Assembly (NCBI GenBank): GCA_023230325.1
Contig: JALNXN010000015.1
Span: forward strand, 1 to 14,363
From: an archaeon
Lineage (GTDB): Archaea > Iainarchaeota > Iainarchaeia > Iainarchaeales > CSSED10-239
DNA length: 14,363 bases
Direction: 5' to 3'
Shown: positions 1 to 6,758 of the stretch, in pieces
Layout: every line of letters begins with the position of its first letter
Position numbering within the stretch: position 1 is the stretch's first letter
Made by a program: the position numbers and the translations under genes
Notes under the pieces: model-generated
Database searches by the model: none
What the model saw: the letters and a program-made list of their open reading frames with translations, nothing else
What the model was told of the DNA's origin: nothing

Positions 1-437
1 TTAGCCTTGATGGTGGTTGTGCTTGTTAGACTAAAAGGGCCTGTGTAAAGGTTACTCTGCTCAGTTGGAACAGAGCTATCAGTTGTGTAGTAAATCATTG
101 CATTTGCAGTCTCACTTGTCATGCTCACACCCACTGAAGAAAAATAATTTCCTGAAGCCGGAGAGACAACAGGTGAAGAAACAACAGCTGGAGATGTAAT
201 TGTGTAAGTGTTTGTAACAACTGAACTTGGAGTCATACCACTCTTAAAAGCCTTAGCCTTGATGGTGGTTGTGCTTGTTAGACTAAAAGGGCCTGTGTAA
301 AGGTTACTCTGTTCAGTTGGAACAGAGCTATCAGTTGTGTAGTAAATCATTGCATTTGCAGTCTCACTTGTCATGATCACACCCACTGAAGAAAAATAAT
401 TTCCTGAAGCCGGGGAAACAACAGGTGAAGAAACAAC
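1..437. repeat. Near-identical direct repeat, 252-bp period, inside the surface-protein gene
   Basis: Positions 1-185 match 253-437 with four mismatches that I can count (60/312, 124/376, 162/414 and 165/417), about 98% identity. The period is 84 codons, so the reading frame is kept and exactly one CHB_HEX-type module plus linker is duplicated. The array may continue beyond the left edge. Such low divergence implies a recent duplication or gene conversion. Confidence 0.95.
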
Positions 438-842
438 CATACTTTGGTCTAATACACTTTCAGGCATATCAGAGGAAACATCAATTATCTTATTTGCTTT
501 TCCTTGAGACAAGTTTGGGAATATGTTACTGTTGTTATTTATAACCAAAAAAGAAATTACTAAGATAATTGCAAAGATAATTATAATGCTTAAGGCTAAA
601 AGAGATTTGTTTAAAGAGAATTTTAAAGGCTTAGTTTTAAGGCTTAGATTTTTAGATTCAGATTTTAAATTTAAATTAGATTTTCTAGAATCTACTTTAT
701 TTGACTTTTTAATATTTGGGTTACTTACTTGCTTAGGTTTACTCTTTTTATTAAGAGTAGAATTTAAAGTAATATTTTTTTTACCTCCTTTTTTATCTTT
801 TGATTTTAGTTTGCCTTTGGAGGTTAATTTATTTTTAGCCAT
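1..842 (-). CDS. Partial membrane-anchored surface protein with tandem CHB_HEX_C-type beta-sandwich domains
   Basis: The reading frame is open from an ATG at 842 to the left edge (280 codons), so the C-terminus is missing. An AGGAT ribosome binding site lies 5 nt upstream of the ATG. Residues 1-75 are very rich in Lys, Ser and Asn. One hydrophobic segment follows at about 78-100 (LLALSIIIIFAIILVISFLV), then a Ser/Thr/Val/Pro-rich exterior part. That part carries two nearly identical ~84-residue modules containing SPASGNYFSS, AMIYYTTDSSVPTE and LYTGPFSLTSTTTIKAKAF. This is the pattern of the chitobiase/beta-hexosaminidase C-terminal family, an Ig-like accessory domain of secreted proteins. The charge layout suggests a cytoplasmic N-terminus, one membrane anchor and an extracellular stalk. 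The activity, if any, would lie in the missing C-terminus. The gene is transcribed away from the 51-residue ORF at 1043. Confidence 0.85.
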   Translation of the reverse strand, partial: MAKNKLTSKGKLKSKDKKGGKKNITLNSTLNKKSKPKQVSNPNIKKSNKVDSRKSNLNLKSESKNLSLKTKPLKFSLNKSLLALSIIIIFAIILVISFLVINNNSNIFPNLSQGKANKIIDVSSDMPESVLDQSMVVSSPVVSPASGNYFSSVGVIMTSETANAMIYYTTDSSVPTEQSNLYTGPFSLTSTTTIKAKAFKSGMTPSSVVTNTYTITSPAVVSSPVVSPASGNYFSSVGVSMTSETANAMIYYTTDSSVPTEQSNLYTGPFSLTSTTTIKA

Positions 843-847
843 AAAGT

Positions 848-852
848 ATCCT
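848..852 (-). promoter_or_regulatory. Ribosome binding site of the CHB_HEX surface protein
   Basis: AGGAT on the minus strand lies 5 nt before the ATG at 842. It fixes the start of this partial gene. The rest of 853-1042 is an AT-rich region between divergent genes and must hold both promoters. Confidence 0.55.
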
Positions 853-1042
853 ATTTCAACTAATATATTATAACAAATTATAATACATTAAATTTAAAAA
901 GAATATGATTATTTATGAAAAGAAAAAACTAAAAAAAATATTCTAAATAAAACAAAAATTGTAAAATACACAAAATATTTAAAAATAGATTAGCCTATAT
1001 ATATCATATAATAATACAAATTAATATTAATGGAGATAGACT

Positions 1043-1198
1043 ATGGCAAGAACTCTTGCAAGCGGAATTTTAATTGGTATTGGAATTGGGCTATATATTC
1101 CTAAACTACCTGGGATTTTGGAAAATCTAAACACTTATTTAGGTCTAATAATAATATTGATTGGAATCATTCTTTTGATTAACACAAAAAATGATTAA
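1043..1198 (+). CDS. Small hydrophobic membrane protein, 51 residues
   Basis: The ATG at 1043 follows a GGAG motif at 1032-1035 with 7 nt spacing, and the ORF ends at TAA 1196-1198. The protein starts MARTLASGILIGIGIG and ends LINTKND. It has a glycine-rich hydrophobic stretch (about 5-18), a short polar turn with KLPG, and a second hydrophobic stretch (about 33-47). Two short membrane helices or a hairpin are likely. The gene overlaps the convergent 294-residue membrane protein by 4 nt at their stop codons. I recognise no family. The ribosome binding site and clean composition favour a real gene, but an ORF this short could be chance. Confidence 0.6.
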   Translation: MARTLASGILIGIGIGLYIPKLPGILENLNTYLGLIIILIGIILLINTKND

Positions 1199-2079
1199 TT
1201 TAATTTATTATTAATCTTTACAGATATCTTGTTTAGATCATCAATTGTGGGATTTCTTTTCTTTTTAAACAAGTCCTTAAAAGATGAAAGCACTGTCTTT
1301 TTTGAACCAAGAGCTGTTTCTTTAATATCTTTTGGTTGTTTACTTTTTGGATCTACTTTCCTAAAAGTTATTTTCTCACTATCATAATCAACTTCTTTTA
1401 AATTAGAGTTTGTGGTCTTTACAAACAAAGTGTTTAAAAAGTCAGACAACTTATTCTCCTTTTTTGGAGTCTCTGAATCAAACTTTACACCTGCATTTTT
1501 TAATTTAAATAATACTATATTTGCAATCTCATTATCAAAGCCCTCATCAACAATTGCAATTTTTATTTCTTCTTCTTTGTAAAATTTTGAAATTGGGGCA
1601 AGTATGTTAAACAGATTATCAACTTGCTTAGCAATTAATGAATCTAAGTTTTTTTGGTGCTCATAAGCTTTTTCATTTTTTTCCTCAGTAAACTTGTATG
1701 CTTTTAATTTAGGTGCATAAAATTTATCTTTAACAAGAATATTTACTATATGTTCATATTCTTTAGCATAATTAAATTGCAAAGAAACATATTCTACAAA
1801 ATTTATTTTCTTATCGCTATACTGCACATCAATTTCTTCCATCTTCTGACGAAGTAATAAATATTTTTCAAAAAGTTTTTGATTGTCTCTTAATAACGGC
1901 TGGATTAAGAAAAAGATAAAATATAGAATTAATAGTAATCCAATAAATATTAAAAAATAGATGAAAATTGAGTGAGATATAACTTGATAAAAATTATCCT
2001 TTATACTTTCTAGAAAAGTAAAGTTTCCAGAATCTGAACTTAGTAAAAATATATAAAAATAACTTAAATCATACATCAC
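1195..2079 (-). CDS. Single-pass membrane protein with cytosolic coiled coil, family not recognised
   Basis: The frame opens at GTG 2079, with an ATG one codon later that may be the true start (293 or 294 residues). One strong transmembrane segment lies at about 36-60, flanked by a short N-terminal part. A charged, probably coiled-coil helix follows (about 62-90, LLRDNQKLFEKYLLLRQKME), then a mixed helical region to about 200, and a Lys/Ser-rich tail containing FKDLFKKKRNP. By charge the long C-terminal part is cytoplasmic. It is the last gene of the minus-strand run, 22 nt after the LSm gene. Its association with MinD and roadblock-like proteins suggests a membrane receptor or scaffold, but that is inference. 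No catalytic motif is visible. Confidence 0.75.
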   Translation of the reverse strand: MMYDLSYFYIFLLSSDSGNFTFLESIKDNFYQVISHSIFIYFLIFIGLLLILYFIFFLIQPLLRDNQKLFEKYLLLRQKMEEIDVQYSDKKINFVEYVSLQFNYAKEYEHIVNILVKDKFYAPKLKAYKFTEEKNEKAYEHQKNLDSLIAKQVDNLFNILAPISKFYKEEEIKIAIVDEGFDNEIANIVLFKLKNAGVKFDSETPKKENKLSDFLNTLFVKTTNSNLKEVDYDSEKITFRKVDPKSKQPKDIKETALGSKKTVLSSFKDLFKKKRNPTIDDLNKISVKINNKLN

Positions 2080-2101
2080 ATCTCACAATTCTTATCTTAA
2101 A

Positions 2102-2335
2102 TTAGATTGTAATCCACACAATGTTGTCTCCTCTTAAAAGAGTTTCAGAATATTTAGTTTTAGTTTTTCCGTCCTTTAATTCTTCAGCTTCTTCTAAAAC
2201 AATATTCATGTGTACATCAAAAGCTTTTAATATTCCTCTTATTTGAACATTGTCTTTTATTTGAACTAAAACTTGTTTGTTTATTGCATTATTTAACATA
2301 TCAAAAGGTCTTGAAACCTTATTTGTATCACTCAT
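2102..2335 (-). CDS. Archaeal LSm/Sm-like RNA-binding protein (SmAP)
   Basis: The 77-residue product has the full Sm fold signature. The Sm1 motif spans about 20-52 and includes GILKAFDVHMNIVLEEAEE, with the uridine-contacting D40-x-H42-x-N44. Sm2 is at the C-terminus, with LLRGDNIVWITI (R68-G69-D70). Members form six- or seven-membered rings that bind U-rich RNA and act in RNA turnover and tRNA processing. The length is typical for archaeal SmAPs. The start is supported by AGGTGA 5 nt upstream. It sits between minD and a membrane-protein gene in the same transcription unit. In many other archaea an LSm gene lies beside ribosomal protein eL37 instead. Confidence 0.95.
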   Translation of the reverse strand: MSDTNKVSRPFDMLNNAINKQVLVQIKDNVQIRGILKAFDVHMNIVLEEAEELKDGKTKTKYSETLLRGDNIVWITI

Positions 2336-2340
2336 TTAAA

Positions 2341-2346
2341 TCACCT
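2341..2346 (-). promoter_or_regulatory. Strong Shine-Dalgarno of the LSm gene
   Basis: AGGTGA on the minus strand ends 5 nt before the ATG at 2335. It is one of the clearest ribosome binding sites in the window and suggests independent, efficient initiation within the operon. Confidence 0.7.
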
Positions 2347-2355
2347 TATTTTTTT

Positions 2356-2395
2356 ATTATTTTTATCTTTTTTTTTATTATTTTTATCTTTTTTT
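2356..2395. repeat. 21-bp tandem duplication in the minD-LSm spacer
   Basis: ATTATTTTTATC followed by a T-run occurs at 2356 and again at 2377, a 21-bp period. The two copies differ only in the length of the T-run at the end. It occupies most of the 78-bp gap between the minD stop and the LSm start. On the transcribed strand it is purine-rich (A-runs with GATAAAAATAAT), so it is not a T-tract terminator for this operon. Confidence 0.85.
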
Positions 2396-2413
2396 AAATT
2401 ACTTTTTTAAGAA

Positions 2414-3211
2414 TTATTTTTTCTTTTTTTTAAAAATATTTTTTAAGAAACCAAAAAAACCTTTCTTTTTTTTTATAATCTTTTTACTACTATCAACATC
2501 TATACCTGTTATCTTTCTTGCAATATACCTAAATGAATTTGAGGATGGACTGTTTGGTGCGTGAACTAAAACTGGTTTAATTTTTTTAAGCAAAAATGAT
2601 TCTCTAACATCTTCAGAATATGGGATCTGCCCATAGCTTGGGAGTTCTAGCATCTTCATAATTTCTTTTTCTGTAATTTCTCCTTTGATGTTACTAACCT
2701 TATTTACAACAACACCTAAGACTCTTTGATTTAGTCTTTCAGCAACAATCTTAGCCTTAAAGACATCTGCAACAGCTGGAGCTGTAGGTTCAGTTACTAA
2801 CAAGATCTGAGTTGAGGCTGACATTGCAGAAATCACATTCTTGTCAATCCCAGCAGGTGCATCAATTAAAATATAATCATACTCTTTAATTAAGCTTTTA
2901 ACAACAGACACTAATCTTTCAGAATCAACTCTTTGATAATTAGAGATTGAAAGACCAGACGGAATAATCTTTAAACCATTTTGTGCATCATAAGTTGCAT
3001 CCTGAGAAGAAGAAGATCCTAACAAAACATCATGAAGCGTTATTGGAGGATTTTCTAAACCAATCAACAAACTTAGATTAGACATTGCGATATCTGCATC
3101 AATCAACAAAACTTTTTTATTTAACTCAGAAAGTGCAATACCCAAATTTGCAGTCAGTGTTGTCTTTCCAACACCGCCTTTTCCAGAAACAATAGCAATT
3201 ACTTCACTCAT
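2414..3211 (-). CDS. minD: MinD/ParA-family membrane-associated ATPase
   Basis: The 265-residue product has the deviant Walker A motif K11GGVGKT17 with the signature lysine, the archaeal MinD-type switch I (LLIDADIAMSNL, 36-47) and the Walker B/switch II motif (ILIDAPAGID, 114-123). The C-terminus from about 243 is a lysine-flanked amphipathic segment (KKKKGFFGFLKNIFKKKKK), a good match to the membrane-targeting helix of MinD. Family members bind ATP, dimerise on the membrane, and position division or other surface structures. No MinE or MinC is visible. The gene follows the roadblock-like gene by 7 nt without a clear Shine-Dalgarno, so translational coupling is likely. Roadblock-like and DUF2226-like neighbours are candidate partners. 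Confidence 0.93.
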   Translation of the reverse strand: MSEVIAIVSGKGGVGKTTLTANLGIALSELNKKVLLIDADIAMSNLSLLIGLENPPITLHDVLLGSSSSQDATYDAQNGLKIIPSGLSISNYQRVDSERLVSVVKSLIKEYDYILIDAPAGIDKNVISAMSASTQILLVTEPTAPAVADVFKAKIVAERLNQRVLGVVVNKVSNIKGEITEKEIMKMLELPSYGQIPYSEDVRESFLLKKIKPVLVHAPNSPSSNSFRYIARKITGIDVDSSKKIIKKKKGFFGFLKNIFKKKKK

Positions 3212-3217
3212 ACTAAA

Positions 3218-3658
3218 TCATTTTATAAACTTTATATAATTTTCTAAATCATCTACTAAAGCTTGAACTTCAATTTTTGAAAGATTATCATTTGCTTTAA
3301 TAAAATATACTTTATTATTGTTTTTAAATATTATTTGCCATCCTTTAGATTCTATTAATATTATAGACAAGTCTTTCATTTCACTATTAATATAATTATA
3401 CATAGCTGCACTTTTAAAACCTTCCTTTAGGTCCTTTTCTGTGCTCCCTATAACAATTCCATCTAAATCTGTTACTATTATGTGATTAACTATATGCTTT
3501 AATCTTAACTTTTGTAGAAAGTCATCTAAATCTCTAGAACTTAAATTAATTTTTTTATATTCAAGTAAATTATCTAAACCAATTACTTTTACTTCATCTT
3601 CAATATTTAATACTCTACTTGATATTTTAGTTAATAGTTTTGTTAAACCTCTAAACAT
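3218..3658 (-). CDS. Roadblock/LC7-like protein
   Basis: The 146-residue product has a basic amphipathic N-terminus (MFRGLTKLLTKISSRVL) and then a region that reads like a roadblock/LC7 fold. That region runs from about 45 to the end: helix, HIIVTDLDGIVIGST (59-73), helix with AAMYNYINSE (84-93), paired strands with KGWQIIF and NKVYFIKA, and a final helix. Such proteins are small dimeric partners of nucleotide-dependent switches, best known as regulators of Ras-like GTPases (the MglB-MglA type). No such GTPase is visible here; the next gene is MinD. The start is supported by GAGGGA within the end of the upstream gene, leaving only 2 nt between the two genes. Assignment is by pattern only and the partner is inferred. 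Confidence 0.62.
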   Translation of the reverse strand: MFRGLTKLLTKISSRVLNIEDEVKVIGLDNLLEYKKINLSSRDLDDFLQKLRLKHIVNHIIVTDLDGIVIGSTEKDLKEGFKSAAMYNYINSEMKDLSIILIESKGWQIIFKNNNKVYFIKANDNLSKIEVQALVDDLENYIKFIK

Positions 3659-3660
3659 AA

Positions 3661-4158
3661 TTATTCCCTCAACAATTCACTTAAATTTAATTTATTTATG
3701 ATGTCTGCTCTTAAATCAATTTTATTAAATTGTGCTTCTTTTAAGAAACTTTTTAAATAAGACTCATCATATTTAAATTTCAATTTAGAAACATTTATTT
3801 TATTAATTTTAAAATCAAATTTTATTTTATCATTAAATATTAAAATTAATTTTATTTGTTCATCTGTTAATCTATATATGTTTAATATCCCATCTGTGTA
3901 ACCAAAAGAACTTATGCTTAAGTCAAATGCATCTTTTCCATAGACCTCAATTCCATTAAATGAATTAAAATAAATTGAACCAACTACATCTCCTTTTGAA
4001 AATAATAAAATACCTTCTTGAAAACCTAAATCTGTATTGATTACTAGATAACTATATCCTGAAAACTTTTTAAAACCTAAATCTAAAATTAACTTATCAC
4101 ACATTAAATTTTCAAGAAATGCATTTTCTACTAATGGTTTACTTGTTGGAATATTCAT
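3661..4158 (-). CDS. Uncharacterised archaeal protein, DUF2226-like
   Basis: The 165-residue product is soluble with no signal or membrane segment. The N-terminal half (about 25-95) resembles the glycine-rich regulatory fold of archaeal DUF2226-type proteins: GYSYLVINTDLGFQEG, LLFSKGDVVGSIYF, then GKDAFDLS and DGILNIYRL. The C-terminal ~70 residues are Lys/Asn-rich and helical, ending NLSELLRE. The ATG lies inside the upstream NYN gene (20-bp overlap) and its stop is 2 nt before the roadblock-like gene, so it is translated in a tightly coupled unit. No catalytic residues can be named. The family assignment is from memory of the pattern and is moderate to weak; a DUF4388/PATAN-like relationship is an alternative. 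Confidence 0.55.
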   Translation of the reverse strand: MNIPTSKPLVENAFLENLMCDKLILDLGFKKFSGYSYLVINTDLGFQEGILLFSKGDVVGSIYFNSFNGIEVYGKDAFDLSISSFGYTDGILNIYRLTDEQIKLILIFNDKIKFDFKINKINVSKLKFKYDESYLKSFLKEAQFNKIDLRADIINKLNLSELLRE

Positions 4159-4639
4159 AGATCTCTTTCTTTAACTTATTAATAAAGATAACTTGATCAA
4201 CTGTGTTTTTTAAAGCAATTGCAGAACCTTCATCTACTAGAAAAACCATTGTTTTTTTACCATGTCTTTTTGCTTTAAAGATTGCTGGTAGATAATCTGA
4301 ATCTCTAGTAACAAAAACAATTGTGTCAATTTCTTTATTATGAACTGTATCGGTTGCATCTACAGCCATGGCAACATCAACATCCCCAACAGTAATTATA
4401 CTTTCAAACCCTAAATTTACAACTGCTTCTATTAGTTTGTCTGTTGCGTATTGATCAAGATAAACTCTTGCAATTTTAATTGAACCTTGCTGTTTTAAGT
4501 AATTACTAATTAATGACAAATCTATATTAAATTCTTTTCTTAAAATATTAGGACCATCAACAAATATTGAAATATTATTTCTCCTACTTTGTTTTGGAGC
4601 AGAATCTTTATTATAAAAAAATCTGAAAAAACTACCCAT
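4139..4639 (-). CDS. NYN-domain (PIN-like) putative ribonuclease, archaeal LabA/DUF88-type
   Basis: The 166-residue product has the acidic-site layout of NYN nucleases: D28 in IFVDGPNIL, D86 and D88 in VGDVDVAMAVDA, and D113/D115 in FVTRDSDYLPAI. LGFESIITVG lies between them and HGKKTMVFLV after. These metal-binding acidic residues are all present, so an active RNase is plausible. The short N-terminal tail MGSFFRFFYNK is aromatic and basic and could touch the membrane. GTAGGTG lies upstream of the ATG. It is the first gene of the minus-strand run and overlaps the next by 20 bp. With LSm in the same unit, a role in RNA processing or decay is likely; the substrate is unknown. Confidence 0.85.
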   Translation of the reverse strand: MGSFFRFFYNKDSAPKQSRRNNISIFVDGPNILRKEFNIDLSLISNYLKQQGSIKIARVYLDQYATDKLIEAVVNLGFESIITVGDVDVAMAVDATDTVHNKEIDTIVFVTRDSDYLPAIFKAKRHGKKTMVFLVDEGSAIALKNTVDQVIFINKLKKEIYEYSNK

Positions 4640-4679
4640 ACTTACACCTACTTTTATACATATATTATTTTAATTAGCC

Positions 4680-4687
4680 TTATATAA
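4680..4687 (-). promoter_or_regulatory. Candidate TATA box for the NYN-MinD-LSm operon
   Basis: TTATATAA lies about 41-48 bp upstream of the NYN start codon. A transcription start about 25 bp downstream would give a short leader that still includes the GTAGGTG ribosome binding site. The region is generally AT-rich, so the box is only suggestive. Confidence 0.4.
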
Positions 4688-4763
4688 CTAATTTACTTTT
4701 TTTAAAGATTCTCTATGGCGAGAAAATAATTATTTAATCAATATATATTATATATTAAAATAA

Positions 4764-4771
4764 TTTATAAA
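4764..4771 (+). promoter_or_regulatory. Candidate TATA box for the Nre gene
   Basis: TTTATAAA, the same octamer as the well-placed 5S box at 10243, lies 50 bp before the ATG at 4821. A start about 25 bp downstream would leave a leader of roughly 25 nt. No clear Shine-Dalgarno precedes the ATG. Confidence 0.45.
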
Positions 4772-4820
4772 CATATCTAAGGATTAATATTTCTAAGAGA
4801 TCTTAAAAATATGAAAATTT

Positions 4821-5891
4821 ATGAAAAAAGAAGCGTATTCTAGACCATTTAATTTAGTTGTTGAAAATAAATACCCTAATCTACTTATTGGACCTGGGTT
4901 TTATAAGACCTTTAGCTCTGCAAAAAAATCAGATCCTAAAAATTGGGGTCAGAAAAAAATTGAAGAGGTTGACTCCCAAAGAAAAACACAAGAATTTGCT
5001 TTTAAGGAATTTGATAAAAAAGAAGCTGTTAACCCTAGAGGAGAACTAGACAATATACAGTGGATTTCTCAATCTGTAAAGACAACTGAATTTGAAATTG
5101 ATGTGGATAGTAAGAAAAAGTTGATTGTAGATAAAGTAACTGGAGTTAAGAACAATTCCTTTTCTTTAAATAATTTAAAAATTACTAAAAATATTAGAGT
5201 TCCAAAAACAATTGATCGAGTAACAAATGATACCTCTTTACATGCAAAGGATGGAATTTTAGAACTTTATTCTAAAACTAAAGATGTGTATAAAATTGAA
5301 CAACTGTTGTCAATTGGATTATTAGGAGTTAAAAGAAACAGAGTGTTTGTGCCTACAAGATGGGCAATAACCTCTATAGATGATATTGTTGGAAAAGATA
5401 TTATTGATAATCTTAGACTAAATCAGACAATTGATGATTTTCAATTATTTAATTTTACGTTTTTAAAAAATAAATTCTATGTTCTCTTGTTGCCTTACCC
5501 TTGGGGCTTTGAGATGATTGAAAATCAAAATTCTTCTTTTACTGTTGATTATGAAATGGGGACTGCGAGAAAAGAGTATGCTAAAAATGTAACTGGAGCA
5601 TATTATGCAGCAAGATTAGAAGTTGCAGAGTATCTTAAATTAAATAAAAGACAAGGGATGTGTATTGTTTTTAGAGATATAGATGTTGACTATTATTCTA
5701 GAGGGGTGTGGGTTATTAGAGAAGCTATAAGGTTAGCACTTAAAAATAATCCTTTAAGGTTTGAAAGTCAAGAAGAACTTTTTAAATATTTAGATGATGT
5801 TTTAAAAATTAAAAACACTAGTAGATGTTGGAAGGAACAATCTAATTTGCTTAAAAATATTAAAGTGCAGAAAAGAATTTTTGAATTTTAG
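4821..5891 (+). CDS. nreA: Nre-family DNA repair protein with possible C-terminal PCNA-binding motif
   Basis: The 356-residue product belongs to the archaeal Nre family. The clearest block is LLGVKRNRVFVPTRWAIT at 167-184 followed by SIDDIVGK, with supporting AYYAARLEVAEYL (260-272) and a GVWVIREAIRLAL block (295-307). Nre proteins act in the response to DNA damage and can bind the sliding clamp. The last seven residues Q350-K-R-I353-F-E-F356 fit a minimal PIP-box spacing (Q-x-x-hydrophobic-x-x-aromatic) at the C-terminus. The N-terminus starts directly at the PFNLVVENKYPNLLIGP block, so the Cys-rich zinc finger seen in some Nre proteins is absent, and the protein is somewhat shorter than the ~400 residues common in the family. 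It converges on the UbiA gene with a 4-nt overlap of stop codons. Confidence 0.88.
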   Translation: MKKEAYSRPFNLVVENKYPNLLIGPGFYKTFSSAKKSDPKNWGQKKIEEVDSQRKTQEFAFKEFDKKEAVNPRGELDNIQWISQSVKTTEFEIDVDSKKKLIVDKVTGVKNNSFSLNNLKITKNIRVPKTIDRVTNDTSLHAKDGILELYSKTKDVYKIEQLLSIGLLGVKRNRVFVPTRWAITSIDDIVGKDIIDNLRLNQTIDDFQLFNFTFLKNKFYVLLLPYPWGFEMIENQNSSFTVDYEMGTARKEYAKNVTGAYYAARLEVAEYLKLNKRQGMCIVFRDIDVDYYSRGVWVIREAIRLALKNNPLRFESQEELFKYLDDVLKIKNTSRCWKEQSNLLKNIKVQKRIFEF

Positions 5892-6736
5892 AAAAGCAAA
5901 ATGCTTTTTAAAATATAAACTATAGTCAATAGTGCCCAAGAAATTAAAAACAAAATAAGTAATCTTTTTTTATTGAAATTTTTATTAAAATAAATATAGA
6001 TTATTAGAAATAAATTAATAAAAAATAAATATTTAAAAATTGAGCCTAAGTTTATGAAAAGTAAAGGCAGGTTGTAGAATAAACAAAGTAAGTATACTAA
6101 AAATCTATTATTAATAAATGTTGCAGATGTTTTGTGTTTTGCTGAAAGGTCTGAACGCACATCTAGTTGTGCTGCTATTAAGTGATAGGACATTATACTT
6201 ATGGAAATTGCAATTACTTTGAAGGGGATTGTAAAAAAATTATTGAATAATGTATACATTAATGCAAAGACTAAAAAAACAATTACTCCATTTGAAATAG
6301 AATCAATGAAAGGTATTTCTTTAAATCTTAATGGCTTTGCAGAATAAAAGAAGCATACAAAAAATAAAAGTAAAAGTAAGAGTGTATGAACTAAGTTATT
6401 AAAAAGTAAACTATATAAAAACAGTATTAGAAAAATTATTAAGTCATACAAAAGAATTGCCTTTTTTAATTCAGAAATATTTTTAAAAACCATACCTTGT
6501 AAAATATTATTTTTTCGCTTATTTTTGATATCTGAATCATAATCATAATAATCATTAATTGCAAAGATAAAAAAAGGAAATAAAAAAGAAAGTAAAATTA
6601 TGTAAATTATATGAGTAACACCAATATTTGTTAAAGATGTAGAAAATAATAAAGCAACAAACAAACATAAAATCAGTAATGGAAAAAGAATTGGTCTTGA
6701 TAAAAAAATAAATTGCTTAAAAGTAATTAGTTTCAT
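5888..6736 (-). CDS. UbiA-family membrane prenyltransferase
   Basis: This is an integral membrane protein with about eight or nine hydrophobic segments. Both Asp-rich prenyl-diphosphate/Mg sites are present. The first is FAINDYYDYDSD (N-D-x-x-D-x-x-x-D), and the second is D-V-R-S-D before LSAKHKTSAT. The conserved YSAKPLRFKE loop lies between them. The family transfers isoprenoid chains to an acceptor, for example digeranylgeranylglyceryl phosphate in archaeal lipid synthesis; the acceptor here cannot be read from sequence. I chose the ATG at 6736 because AGGTTGAT lies 7 nt upstream. The frame is also open from an ATG at 6745 and a TTG at 6748. It follows the GPT gene closely and probably shares its transcript. 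Work on polyprenyl or dolichol carriers is possible but inferred. Confidence 0.88.
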   Translation of the reverse strand: MKLITFKQFIFLSRPILFPLLILCLFVALLFSTSLTNIGVTHIIYIILLSFLFPFFIFAINDYYDYDSDIKNKRKNNILQGMVFKNISELKKAILLYDLIIFLILFLYSLLFNNLVHTLLLLLLFFVCFFYSAKPLRFKEIPFIDSISNGVIVFLVFALMYTLFNNFFTIPFKVIAISISIMSYHLIAAQLDVRSDLSAKHKTSATFINNRFLVYLLCLFYNLPLLFINLGSIFKYLFFINLFLIIYIYFNKNFNKKRLLILFLISWALLTIVYILKSILLF

Positions 6737-6758
6737 AACAAACATCAACCTTTAGAAT

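Noticed and set aside
523..873. Plus-strand ORF of 116 codons
   Set aside because: It is the antisense shadow of the Lys-rich N-terminus and membrane segment of the surface protein on the minus strand, which has a proper ribosome binding site.
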